Origin: Auanema rhodensis
Taxonomy: Eukaryota > Nematoda > Chromadorea > Rhabditida > Rhabditidae
Assembly (NCBI GenBank): GCA_964057225.1
Contig: OZ059894.1
Span: 62,001-126,000 of the forward strand
DNA length: 64,000 nucleotides
Direction: 5' to 3'
Positions 26,501-41,161 of the stretch are shown here, piece by piece; position 1 is the first letter of the stretch; each line of letters starts with the position of its first letter. Below the pieces are notes generated by a model that did not search any database, was not told where the DNA came from, and saw only the letters and a list, made by a program, of their open reading frames with translations. Position numbers and translations under genes: made by a program.

Positions 26501-29166
26501 AAGTTCACGTAAAATTCAAAGTCATGGTTACCATGCACCAATATCAATAAAAATTTGTTTTTAGACTAATATGGACATGGGGAATCTAATTTTGAAAACC
26601 GCATCTCTTTATCTTTTACGTGAAGCGAGTTACATACCAAGTGCACATCACGTGTACATTTAATTAGCATAAATTAAAGTTCACGTAAATTTCAAAGTCA
26701 TGGTTACCATGAACCAATATCAATAAAAATTTGTTTTTAGACTAATATGGACATGGGGAATCTAATTTTGAAAACCGCATCTCTTTATCTTTCACGTGAA
26801 GCGAGTTACATACCAAGTGCACATCACGTGTACATTTAATTAGCATAAATTAAAGTTCACGTAAAATTCAAAGTCATGGTTACCATGCACCAATATCAAT
26901 AAAAATTTGTTTTTAGACTAATATGGACATGGGGAATCTAATTTTGAAAACCGCATCTCTTTATCTTTTACGTGAAGCGAGTTACATACCAAGTGCACAT
27001 CACGTGTACATTTAATTAGCATAAATTAAAGTTCACGTAAATTTCAAAGTCATGGTTACCATGAACCAATATCAATAAAAATTTGTTTTTAGACTAATAT
27101 GGACATGGGGAATCTAATTTTGAAAACCGCTGCTCTTTATCTTTCACGTGAAGCGAGTTACATACCAAGTGCACATCACGTGTACATTTAATTAGCATAA
27201 ATTAAAGTTCACGTAAATTTCAAAGTCATGGTTACCATGCACCAATATCAATAAAAATTTGTTTTTAGACTAATATGGACATGGGGAATCTAATTTTGAA
27301 AACCGCATCTCTTCATCTTTCACGTGAAGCGAGTTACATACCAAGTGCACATCACGTGTACATTTAATTAGCATAAATTAAAGTTCACGTAAATTTCAAA
27401 GTCATGGTTACCATGCACCAATATCAATAAAAATTTGTTTTTAGACTAATATGGACATGGGGAATCTAATTTTGAAAACCGCATCTCTTTATCTTTTACG
27501 TGAAGCGAGTTACATACCAAGTGCACATCACGTGTACATTTAATTAGCATAAATTAAAGTTCACGTAAATTTCAAAGTCATGGTTACCATGCACCAATAT
27601 CAATAAAAATTTGTTTTTAGACTAATATGGACATGGGAAATCTAATTTTGAAAACCGCATCTCTTTATCTTTTACGTGAAGCGAGTTACATACCAAGTGC
27701 ACATCACGTGTACATTTAATTAGCATAAATTAAAGTTCACGTAAAATTCAAAGTCATGGTTACCATGCACCAATATCAATAAAAATTTGTTTTTAGACTA
27801 ATATGGACATGGGGAATCTAATTTTGAAAACCGCATCTCTTTATCTTTTACGTGAAGCGAGTTACATACCAAGTGCACATCACGTGTACATATTATTAGC
27901 ATAAATTAAAGTTCACGTAAATTTCAAAGTCATGGTTACCATGAACCAATATCAATAAAAATTTGTTTTTAGACTAATATGGACATGGGGAATCTGATTT
28001 TGAAAACCGCATCTCTTTATCTTTCACGTGAAGCGAGTTACATACCAAGTGCACATCACGTGTACATTTAATTAGCATAAATTAAAGTTCACGTAAAATT
28101 CAAAGTCATGGTTACCATGCACCAATATCAATAAAAATTTGTTTTTAGACTAATATGGACATGGGGAATCTAATTTTGAAAACCGCATCTCTTTATCTTT
28201 CACGTGAAGCGAGTTACATACCAAGTGCACATCACGTGTACATTTAATTAGCATAAATTAAAGTTCACGTAAATTTCAAAGTCATGGTTACCATGAACCA
28301 ATATCAATAAAAATTTGTTTTTAGACTAATATGGACATGGGGAATCTAATTTTGAAAACCGCATCTCTTTATCTTTCACGTGAAGCGAGTTACATACCAA
28401 GTGCACATCACGTGTACATTTAATTAGCATAAATTAAAGTTCACGTAAAATTCAAAGTCATGGTTACCATGCACCAATATCAATAAAAATTTGTTTTTAG
28501 ACTAATATGGACATGGGGAATCTAATTTTGAAAACCGCATCTCTTTATCTTTTACGTGAAGCGAGTTACATACCAAGTGCACATCACGTGTACATTTAAT
28601 TAGCATAAATTAAAGTTCACGTAAATTTCAAAGTCATGGTTACCATGAACCAATATCAATAAAAATTTGTTTTTAGACTAATATGGACATGGGGAATCTA
28701 ATTTTGAAAACCGCATCTCTTTATCTTTCACGTGAAGCGAGTTACATACCAAGTGCACATCACGTGTACATTTAATTAGCATAAATTAAAGTTCACGTAA
28801 ATTTCAAAGTCATGGTTACCATGCACCAATATCAATAAAAATTTGTTTTTAGACTAATATGGACATGGGGAATCTAATTTTGAAAACCGCATCTCTTCAT
28901 CTTTCACGTGAAGCGAGTTACATACCAAGTGCACATCACGTGTACATTTAATTAGCATAAATTAAAGTTCACGTAAATTTCAAAGTCATGGTTACCATGC
29001 ACCAATATCAATAAAAATTTGTTTTTAGACTAATATGGACATGGGGAATCTAATTTTGAAAACCGCATCTCTTTATCTTTCACGTGAAGCGAGTTACATA
29101 CCAAGTGCACATCACGTGTACATTTAATTAGCATAAATTAAAGTTCACGTAAATTTCAAAGTCATG

Positions 29167-31991
29167 GTTACCATGCACCAATATCAATAAAAATTTGTTT
29201 TTAGCTTAATATGGACATGGGGAATCTAATTTTGGAAACCGCATCTCTTTATCTTTCACGTGAAGCGAGTTACATACCAAGTGCACATCACGTGTACATT
29301 TAATTAGCATAAATTAAAGTTCACGTAAATTTCAAAGTCATGGTTACCATGCACCAATATCAATAAAAATTTGTTTTTAGACTAATATGGACATGGGGAA
29401 TCTAATTTTGAAAACCGCATCTCTTTATCTTTCACGTGAAGCGAGTTACATACCAAGTGCACATCACGTGTACATTTAATTAGCATAAATTAAAGTTCAC
29501 GTAAATTTCAAAGTCATGGTTACCATGAACCAATATCAATAAAAATTTGTTTTTAGACTAATATGGACATGGGGAATCTAATTTTGCAAAAAACCGCATC
29601 TCTTTATCTTTCACGTGAAGCGAGTTACATACCAAGTGCACATCACGTGTACATTTAATTAGCATAAATTAAAGTTCACGTAAATTTCAAAGTCATGGTT
29701 ACCATGAACCAATATCAATAAAAATTTGTTTTTAGACTAATATGGACATGGGGAATCTAATTTTGAAAACCGCATCTCTTTATCTTTCACGTGAAGCGAG
29801 TTACATACCAAGTGCACATCACGTGTACATTTAATTAGCATAAATTAAAGTTCACGTAAATTTCAAAGTCATGGTTACCATGCACCAATATCAATAAAAA
29901 TTTGTTTTTAGACTAATATGGACATGGGGAATCTAATTTTGAAAACCGCATCTCTTTATCTTTCACGTGAAGCGAGTTACATACCAAGTGCACATCACGT
30001 GTACATTTAATTAGCATAAATTAAAGTTCACGTAAATTTCAAAGTCATGGTTACCATGAACCAATATCAATAAAAATTTGTTTTTAGACTAATATGGACA
30101 TGGGGAATCTAATTTTGAAAACCGCATCTCTTTATCTTTCACGTGAAGCGAGTTACATACCAAGTGCACATCACGTGTACATTTAATTAGCATAAATTAA
30201 AGTTCACGTAAATTTCAAAGTCATGGTTACCATGCACCAATATCAATAAAAATTTGTTTTTAGACTAATATGGACATGGGGAATCTAATTTTGAAAACCG
30301 CATCTCTTTATCTTTCACGTGAAGCGAGTTACATACCAAGTGCACATCACGTGTACATTTAATTAGCATAAATTAAAGTTCACGTAAATTTCAAAGTCAT
30401 GGTTACCATGAACCAATATCAATAAAAATTTGTTTTTAGACTAATATGGACATGGGGAATCTAATTTTGCAAAAAACCGCATCTCTTTATCTTTCACGTG
30501 AAGCGAGTTACATACCAAGTGCACATCACGTGTACATTTAATTAGCATAAATTAAAGTTCACGTAAATTTCAAAGTCATGGTTACCATGAACCAATATCA
30601 ATAAAAATTTGTTTTTAGACTAATATGGACATGGGGAATCTAATTTTGAAAACCGCATCTCTTTATCTTTTACGTGAAGCGAGTTACATACCAAGTGCAC
30701 ATCACGTGTACATTTAATTAGCATAAATTAAAGTTCACGTAAATTTCAAAGTCATGGTTACCATGAACCAATATCAATAAAAATTTGTTTTTAGACTAAT
30801 ATGGACATGGGGAATCTAATTTTGAAAACCGCATCTCTTCATCTTTCACGTGAAGCGAGTTACATACCAAGTGCACATCACGTGTACATTTAATTAGCAT
30901 AAATTAAAGTTCACGTAAATTTCAAAGTCATGGTTACCATGCACCAATATCAATAAAAATTTGTTTTTAGACTAATATGGACATGGGGAATCTAATTTTG
31001 AAAACCGCATCTCTTTATCTTTCACGTGAAGCGAGTTACATACCAAGTGCACATCACGTGTACATTTAATTAGCATAAATTAAAGTTCACGTAAATTTCA
31101 AAGTCATGGTTACCATGAACCAATATCAATAAAAATTTGTTTTTAGACTAATATGGACATGTGAAATCTAATTTTGAAAACCGCATCTCTTTATCTTTTA
31201 CGTGAAGCGAGTTACATACCAAGTGCACATCACGTGTACATTTAATTAGCATAAATTAAAGTTCACGTAAATTTCAAAGTCATGGTTACCATGCACCAAT
31301 ATCAATAAAAATTTGTTTTTAGACTAATATGGACATGGGGAATCTAATTTTGAAAACCGCATCTCTTCATCTTTCACGTGAAGCGAGTTACATACCAAGT
31401 GCACATCACGTGTACATTTAATTAGCATAAATTAAAGTTCACGTAAATTTCAAAGTCATGGTTACCATGCACCAATATCAATAAAAATTTGTTTTTAGAC
31501 TAATATGGACATGGGGAATCTAATTTTGCAAAAAACCGCATCTCTTTATCTTTCACGTGAAGCGAGTTACATACCAAGTGCACATCACGTGTACATTTAA
31601 TTAGCATAAATTAAAGTTCACGTAAATTTCAAAGTCATGGTTACCATGCACCAATATCAATAAAAATTTGTTTTTAGACTAATATGGACATGGGGAATCT
31701 AATTTTGAAAACCGCATCTCTTTATCTTTCACGTGAAGCGAGTTACATACCAAGTGCACATCACGTGTACATTTAATTAGCATAAATTAAAGTTCACGTA
31801 AATTTCAAAGTCATGGTTACCATGCACCAATATCAATAAAAATTTGTTTTTAGACTAATATGGACATGGGGAATCTAATTTTGAAAACCGCATCTCTTTA
31901 TCTTTCACGTGAAGCGAGTTACATACCAAGTGCACATCACGTGTACATTTAATTAGCATAAATTAAAGTTCACGTAAATTTCAAAGTCATG
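29167..31991 (+). repeat. 16-monomer higher-order block with 179-bp units, copy 1
   Basis: The block is marked by a unit with TTAGCTTAAT near 29205, by 3-bp insertions (TTTTGCAAAAAACC instead of TTTTGAAAACC) at 29586, 30469 and 31528, and by an ATGTGAAAT unit near 31161. All reappear 2,825 bp to the right (16 x 176 plus 9). The insertion makes the affected monomers 179 bp long. Confidence 0.85.
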
Positions 31992-34645
31992 GTTACCATG
32001 CACCAATATCAATAAAAATTTGTTTTTAGCTTAATATGGACATGGGGAATCTAATTTTGGAAACCGCATCTCTTTATCTTTCACGTGAAGCGAGTTACAT
32101 ACCAAGTGCACATCACGTGTACATTTAATTAGCATAAATTAAAGTTCACGTAAATTTCAAAGTCATGGTTACCATGCACCAATATCAATAAAAATTTGTT
32201 TTTAGACTAATATGGACATGGGGAATCTAATTTTGAAAACCGCATCTCTTTATCTTTCACGTGAAGCGAGTTACATACCAAGTGCACATCACGTGTACAT
32301 TTAATTAGCATAAATTAAAGTTCACGTAAATTTCAAAGTCATGGTTACCATGAACCAATATCAATAAAAATTTGTTTTTAGACTAATATGGACATGGGGA
32401 ATCTAATTTTGCAAAAAACCGCATCTCTTTATCTTTCACGTGAAGCGAGTTACATACCAAGTGCACATCACGTGTACATTTAATTAGCATAAATTAAAGT
32501 TCACGTAAATTTCAAAGTCATGGTTACCATGAACCAATATCAATAAAAATTTGTTTTTAGACTAATATGGACATGGGGAATCTAATTTTGAAAACCGCAT
32601 CTCTTTATCTTTCACGTGAAGCGAGTTACATACCAAGTGCACATCACGTGTACATTTAATTAGCATAAATTAAAGTTCACGTAAATTTCAAAGTCATGGT
32701 TACCATGCACCAATATCAATAAAAATTTGTTTTTAGACTAATATGGACATGGGGAATCTAATTTTGAAAACCGCATCTCTTTATCTTTCACGTGAAGCGA
32801 GTTACATACCAAGTGCACATCACGTGTACATTTAATTAGCATAAATTAAAGTTCACGTAAATTTCAAAGTCATGGTTACCATGAACCAATATCAATAAAA
32901 ATTTGTTTTTAGACTAATATGGACATGGGGAATCTAATTTTGAAAACCGCATCTCTTTATCTTTCACGTGAAGCGAGTTACATACCAAGTGCACATCACG
33001 TGTACATTTAATTAGCATAAATTAAAGTTCACGTAAATTTCAAAGTCATGGTTACCATGCACCAATATCAATAAAAATTTGTTTTTAGACTAATATGGAC
33101 ATGGGGAATCTAATTTTGAAAACCGCATCTCTTTATCTTTCACGTGAAGCGAGTTACATACCAAGTGCACATCACGTGTACATTTAATTAGCATAAATTA
33201 AAGTTCACGTAAATTTCAAAGTCATGGTTACCATGAACCAATATCAATAAAAATTTGTTTTTAGACTAATATGGACATGGGGAATCTAATTTTGCAAAAA
33301 ACCGCATCTCTTTATCTTTCACGTGAAGCGAGTTACATACCAAGTGCACATCACGTGTACATTTAATTAGCATAAATTAAAGTTCACGTAAATTTCAAAG
33401 TCATGGTTACCATGAACCAATATCAATAAAAATTTGTTTTTAGACTAATATGGACATGGGGAATCTAATTTTGAAAACCGCATCTCTTTATCTTTTACGT
33501 GAAGCGAGTTACATACCAAGTGCACATCACGTGTACATTTAATTAGCATAAATTAAAGTTCACGTAAATTTCAAAGTCATGGTTACCATGAACCAATATC
33601 AATAAAAATTTGTTTTTAGACTAATATGGACATGGGGAATCTAATTTTGAAAACCGCATCTCTTCATCTTTCACGTGAAGCGAGTTACATACCAAGTGCA
33701 CATCACGTGTACATTTAATTAGCATAAATTAAAGTTCACGTAAATTTCAAAGTCATGGTTACCATGCACCAATATCAATAAAAATTTGTTTTTAGACTAA
33801 TATGGACATGGGGAATCTAATTTTGAAAACCGCATCTCTTTATCTTTCACGTGAAGCGAGTTACATACCAAGTGCACATCACGTGTACATTTAATTAGCA
33901 TAAATTAAAGTTCACGTAAATTTCAAAGTCATGGTTACCATGAACCAATATCAATAAAAATTTGTTTTTAGACTAATATGGACATGTGAAATCTAATTTT
34001 GAAAACCGCATCTCTTTATCTTTTACGTGAAGCGAGTTACATACCAAGTGCACATCACGTGTACATTTAATTAGCATAAATTAAAGTTCACGTAAATTTC
34101 AAAGTCATGGTTACCATGCACCAATATCAATAAAAATTTGTTTTTAGACTAATATGGACATGGGGAATCTAATTTTGAAAACCGCATCTCTTCATCTTTC
34201 ACGTGAAGCGAGTTACATACCAAGTGCACATCACGTGTACATTTAATTAGCATAAATTAAAGTTCACGTAAATTTCAAAGTCATGGTTACCATGCACCAA
34301 TATCAATAAAAATTTGTTTTTAGACTAATATGGACATGGGGAATCTAATTTTGCAAAAAACCGCATCTCTTTATCTTTCACGTGAAGCGAGTTACATACC
34401 AAGTGCACATCACGTGTACATTTAATTAGCATAAATTAAAGTTCACGTAAATTTCAAAGTCATGGTTACCATGCACCAATATCAATAAAAATTTGTTTTT
34501 AGACTAATATGGACATGGGGAATCTAATTTTGAAAACCGCATCTCTTTATCTTTCACGTGAAGCGAGTTACATACCAAGTGCACATCACGTGTACATTTA
34601 ATTAGCATAAATTAAAGTTCACGTAAATTTCAAAGTCATGGTTAC
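31992..34645 (+). repeat. 16-monomer higher-order block, copy 2 (partial)
   Basis: This is the second copy of the block starting at 29167, with TTAGCTTAAT near 32030, 3-bp insertions at 32411, 33294 and 34353, and ATGTGAAAT near 33986. The match ends at about 34645, where a unit combining ATGTGAAATTT with the insertion (34708) has no counterpart. Further 179-bp units at 37351 and 38234 show that the lineage spread about 4 kb beyond this block and no further within the window. Confidence 0.8.
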
Positions 34646-37600
34646 CATGAACCAATATCAATAAAAATTTGTTTTTAGACTAATATGGACATGTGAAATT
34701 TAATTTTGCAAAAAACCGCATCTCTTTATCTTTCACGTGAAGCGAGTTACATACCAAGTGCACATCACGTGTACATTTAATTAGCATAAATTAAAGTTCA
34801 CGTAAAATTCAAAGTCATGGTTACCATGCACCAATATCAATAAAAATTTGTTTTTAGACTAATATGGACATGGGGAATCTAATTTTGAAAACCGCATCTC
34901 TTTATCTTTCATGTGAAGCGAGTTACATACCAAGTGCACATCACGTGTACATTTAATTAGCATAAATTAAAGTTCACGTAAATTTCAAAGTCATGGTTAC
35001 CATGCACCAATATCAATAAAAATTTGTTTTCAGACTAATATGGACATGGGGAATCTAATTTTGAAAACCGCATCTCTTTATCTTTCACGTGAAGCGAGTT
35101 ACATACCAAGTGCACATCACGTGTACATTTAATTAGCATAAATTAAAGTTCACGTAAATTTCAAAGTCATGGTTACCATGCACCAATATCAATAAAAATT
35201 TGTTTTTAGACTAATATGGACATGGGGAATCTAATTTTGAAAACCGCATCTCTTTATCTTTCACGTGAAGCGAGTTACATACCAAGTGCACATCACGTGT
35301 ACATTTAATTAGCATAAACTAAAGTTCACGTAAATTCCAAAGTCATGGTTACCATGAACCAATATCAATAAAAATTTGTTTTTAGACTAATATGGACATG
35401 GGGAATCTAATTTTGAAAACCGCATCTCTTTATCTTTTACGTGAAGCGAGTTACATACCAAGTGCACATCACGTGTACATTTAATTAGCATAAATTAAAG
35501 TTCACGTAAATTTCAAAGTCATGGTTACCATGCACCAATATCAATAAAAATTTGTTTTTAGACTAATATGGACATGGGGAATCTAATTTTGAAAACCGCA
35601 TCTCTTTATCTTTTACGTGAAGCGAGTTACATACCAAGTGCACATCACGTGTACATTTAATTAGCATAAATTAAAGTTCACGTAAATTTCAAAGTCATGG
35701 TTACCATGAACCAATATCAATAAAAATTTGTTTTTAGACTAATATGGACATGGGGAATCTAATTTTGAAAACCGCATCTCTTCATCTTTCATGTGAAGCG
35801 AGTTACATACCAAGTGCACATCACGTGTACATTTAATTAGCATAAATTAAAGTTCACGTAAATTTCAAAGTCATGGTTACCATGAACCAATATCAATAAA
35901 AATTTGTTTTTAGACTAATATGGACATGGGGAATCTAATTTTGAAAACCGCATCTCTTCATCTTTCATGTGAAGCGAGTTACATACCAAGTGCACATCAC
36001 GTGTACATTTAATTAGCATAAATTAAAGTTCACGTAAATTTCAAAGTCATGGTTACCATGAACCAATATCAATAAAAATTTGTTTTTAGACTAATATGGA
36101 CATGGGGAATCTAATTTTGAAAACCGCATCTCTTTATCTTTTACGTGAAGCGAGTTACATACCAAGTGCACATCACGTGTACATTTAATTAGCATAAATT
36201 AAAGTTCACGTAAATTTCAAAGTCATGGTTACCATGAACCAATATCAATAAAAATTTGTTTTTAGACTAATATGGACATGGGGAATCTAATTTTGAAAAC
36301 CGCATCTCTTCATCTTTCATGTGAAGCGAGTTACATACCAAGTGCACATCACGTGTACATTTAATTAGCATAAATTAAAGTTCACGTAAATTTCAAAGTC
36401 ATGGTTACCATGAACCAATATCAATAAAAATTTGTTTTTAGACTAATATGGACATGGGGAATCTAATTTTGAAAACCGCATCTCTTTATCTTTCACGTGA
36501 AGCGAGTTACATACCAAGTGCACATCACGTGTACATTTAATTAGCATAAATTAAAGTTCACGTAAATTTCAAAGTCATGGTTACCATGCACCAATATCAA
36601 TAAAAATTTGTTTTTAGACTAATATGGACATGGGGAATCTAATTTTGAAAACCGCATCTCTTTATCTTTCACGTGAAGCGAGTTACATACCAAGTGCACA
36701 TCACGTGTACATTTAATTAGCATAAACTAAAGTTCACGTAAATTTCAAAGTCATGGTTACCATGAACCAATATCAATAAAAATTTGTTTTTAGACTAATA
36801 TGGACATGGGGAATCTAATTTTGAAAACCGCATCTCTTTATCTTTTACGTGAAGCGAGTTACATACCAAGTGCACATCACGTGTACATTTAATTAGCATA
36901 AATTAAAGTTCACGTAAATTTCAAAGTCATGGTTACCATGCACCAATATCAATAAAAATTTGTTTTTAGACTAATATGGACATGGGGAATCTAATTTTGA
37001 AAACCGCATCTCTTTATCTTTTACGTGAAGCGAGTTACATACCAAGTGCACATCACGTGTACATTTAATTAGCATAAATTAAAGTTCACGTAAATTTCAA
37101 AGTCATGGTTACCATGAACCAATATCAATAAAAATTTGTTTTTAGACTAATATGGACATGGGGAATCTAATTTTGAAAACCGCATCTCTTCATCTTTCAC
37201 GTGAAGCGAGTTACATACCAAGTGCACATCACGTGTACATTTAATTAGCATAAATTAAAGTTCACGTAAATTTCAAAGTCATGGTTACCATGCACCAATA
37301 TCAATAAAAATTTGTTTTTAGACTAATATGGACATGGGGAATCTAATTTTGCAAAAAACCGCATCTCTTTATCTTTCACGTGAAGCGAGTTACATACCAA
37401 GTGCACATCACGTGTACATTTAATTAGCATAAATTAAAGTTCACGTAAATTTCAAAGTCATGGTTACCATGCACCAATATCAATAAAAATTTGTTTTTAG
37501 ACTAATATGGACATGGGGAATCTAATTTTGAAAACCGCATCTCTTTATCTTTCACGTGAAGCGAGTTACATACCAAGTGCACATCACGTGTACATTTAAT

Positions 37601-40600
37601 TAGCATAAATTAAAGTTCACGTAAATTTCAAAGTCATGGTTACCATGAACCAATATCAATAAAAATTTGTTTTTAGACTAATATGGACATGGGGAATCTA
37701 ATTTTGAAAACCGCATCTCTTTATCTTTTACGTGAAGCGAGTTACATACCAAGTGCACATCACGTGTACATTTAATTAGCATAAATTAAAGTTCACGTAA
37801 ATTTCAAAGTCATGGTTACCATGCACCAATATCAATAAAAATTTGTTTTTAGACTAATATGGACATGGGGAATCTAATTTTGAAAACCGCATCTCTTTAT
37901 CTTTTACGTGAAGCGAGTTACATACCAAGTGCACATCACGTGTACATTTAATTAGCATAAATTAAAGTTCACGTAAATTTCAAAGTCATGGTTACCATGA
38001 ACCAATATCAATAAAAATTTGTTTTTAGACTAATATGGACATGGGGAATCTAATTTTGAAAACCGCATCTCTTCATCTTTCACGTGAAGCGAGTTACATA
38101 CCAAGTGCACATCACGTGTACATTTAATTAGCATAAATTAAAGTTCACGTAAATTTCAAAGTCATGGTTACCATGCACCAATATCAATAAAAATTTGTTT
38201 TTAGACTAATATGGACATGGGGAATCTAATTTTGCAAAAAACCGCATCTCTTTATCTTTCACGTGAAGCGAGTTACATACCAAGTGCACATCACGTGTAC
38301 ATTTAATTAGCATAAATTAAAGTTCACGTAAATTTCAAAGTCATGGTTACCATGCACCAATATCAATAAAAATTTGTTTTTAGACTAATATGGACATGGG
38401 GAATCTAATTTTGAAAACCGCATCTCTTTATCTTTCACGTGAAGCGAGTTACATACCAAGTGCACATCACGTGTACATTTAATTAGCATAAATTAAAGTT
38501 CACGTAAATTTCAAAGTCATGGTTACCATGAACCAATATCAATAAAAATTTGTTTTTAGACTAATATGGACATGTGAAATCTAATTTTGAAAACCGCATC
38601 TCTTTATCTTTCACGTGAAGCGAGTTACATACCAAGTGCACATCACGTGTACATTTAATTAGCATAAATTAAAGTTCACGTAAAATTCAAAGTCATGGTT
38701 ACCATGCACCAATATCAATAAAAATTTGTTTTTAGACTAATATGGACATGGGGAATCTAATTTTGAAAACCGCATCTCTTTATCTTTCATGTGAAGCGAG
38801 TTACATACCAAGTGCACATCACGTGTACATTTAATTAGCATAAATTAAAGTTCACGTAAATTTCAAAGTCATGGTTACCATGCACCAATATCAATAAAAA
38901 TTTGTTTTCAGACTAATATGGACATGGGGAATCTAATTTTGAAAACCGCATCTCTTTATCTTTCACGTGAAGCGAGTTACATACCAAGTGCACATCACGT
39001 GTACATTTAATTAGCATAAATTAAAGTTCACGTAAATTTCAAAGTCATGGTTACCATGCACCAATATCAATAAAAATTTGTTTTTAGACTAATATGGACA
39101 TGGGGAATCTAATTTTGAAAACCGCATCTCTTTATCTTTCACGTGAAGCGAGTTACATACCAAGTGCACATCACGTGTACATTTAATTAGCATAAACTAA
39201 AGTTCACGTAAATTTCAAAGTCATGGTTACCATGAACCAATATCAATAAAAATTTGTTTTTAGACTAATATGGACATGGGGAATCTAATTTTGAAAACCG
39301 CATCTCTTTATCTTTTACGTGAAGCGAGTTACATACCAAGTGCACATCACGTGTACATTTAATTAGCATAAATTAAAGTTCACGTAAATTTCAAAGTCAT
39401 GGTTACCATGCACCAATATCAATAAAAATTTGTTTTTAGACTAATATGGACATGGGGAATCTAATTTTGAAAACCGCATCTCTTTATCTTTTACGTGAAG
39501 CGAGTTACATACCAAGTGCACATCACGTGTACATTTAATTAGCATAAATTAAAGTTCACGTAAAATTCAAAGTCATGGTTACCATGCACCAATATCAATA
39601 AAAATTTGTTTTTAGACTAATATGGACATGGGGAATCTAATTTTGAAAACCGCATCTCTTTATCTTTCATGTGAAGCGAGTTACATACCAAGTGCACATC
39701 ACGTGTACATTTAATTAGCATAAATTAAAGTTCACGTAAAATTCAAAGTCATGGTTACCATGCACCAATATCAATAAAAATTTGTTTTTAGACTAATATG
39801 GACATGGGGAATCTAATTTTGAAAACCGCATCTCTTTATCTTTTACGTGAAGCGAGTTACATACCAAGTGCACATCACGTGTACATTTAATTAGCATAAA
39901 TTAAAGTTCACGTAAATTTCAAAGTCATGGTTACCATGCACCAATATCAATAAAAATTTGTTTTTAGACTAATATGGACATGGGGAATCTAATTTTGAAA
40001 ACCGCATCTCTTCATCTTTCACGTGAAGCGAGTTACATACCAAGTGCACATCACGTGTACATTTAATTAGCATAAATTAAAGTTCACGTAAATTTCAAAG
40101 TCATGGTTACCATGCACCAATATCAATAAAAATTTGTTTTTAGACTAATATGGACATGGGGAATCTAATTTTGAAAACCGCATCTCTTTATCTTTCACGA
40201 GAAGCGAGTTACATACCAAGTGCACATCACGTGTACATTTAATTAGCATAAATTAAAGTTCACGTAAATTTCAAAGTCATGGTTACCATGAACCAATATC
40301 AATAAAAATTTGTTTTTAGACTAATATGGACATGTGAAATCTAATTTTGAAAACCGCATCTCTTTATCTTTCACGTGAAGCGAGTTACATACCAAGTGCA
40401 CATCACGTGTACATTTAATTAGCATAAATTAAAGTTCACGTAAAATTCAAAGTCATGGTTACCATGCACCAATATCAATAAAAATTTGTTTTTAGACTAA
40501 TATGGACATGGGGAATCTAATTTTGAAAACCGCATCTCTTTATCTTTCATGTGAAGCGAGTTACATACCAAGTGCACATCACGTGTACATTTAATTAGCA

Positions 40601-41161
40601 TAAATTAAAGTTCACGTAAATTTCAAAGTCATGGTTACCATGCACCAATATCAATAAAAATTTGTTTTCAGACTAATATGGACATGGGGAATCTAATTTT
40701 GAAAACCGCATCTCTTTATCTTTCACGTGAAGCGAGTTACATACGAAGTGCACATCACGTGTACATTTAATTAGCATAAATTAAAGTTCACGTAAATTTC
40801 AAAGTCATGGTTACCATGAACCAATATCAATAAAAATTTGTTTTTAGACTAATATGGACATGGGGAATCTGATTTTGAAAACTGCATCTCTTTATCTTTC
40901 ACGTGAAGCGAGTTACATACCAAGTGCACATCACGTGTACATTTAATTAGCATAAATTAAAGTTCACGTAAAATTCAAAGTCATGGTTACCATGCACCAA
41001 TATCAATAAAAATTTGTTTTTAGACTAATATGGACATGGGGAATCTGATTTTGAAAACCGCATCTCTTTATCTTTCACGTGAAGCGAGTTACATACCAAG
41101 TGCACATCACGTGTACATTTAATTAGCATAAATTAAAGTTCACGTAAATTTCAAAGTCATG

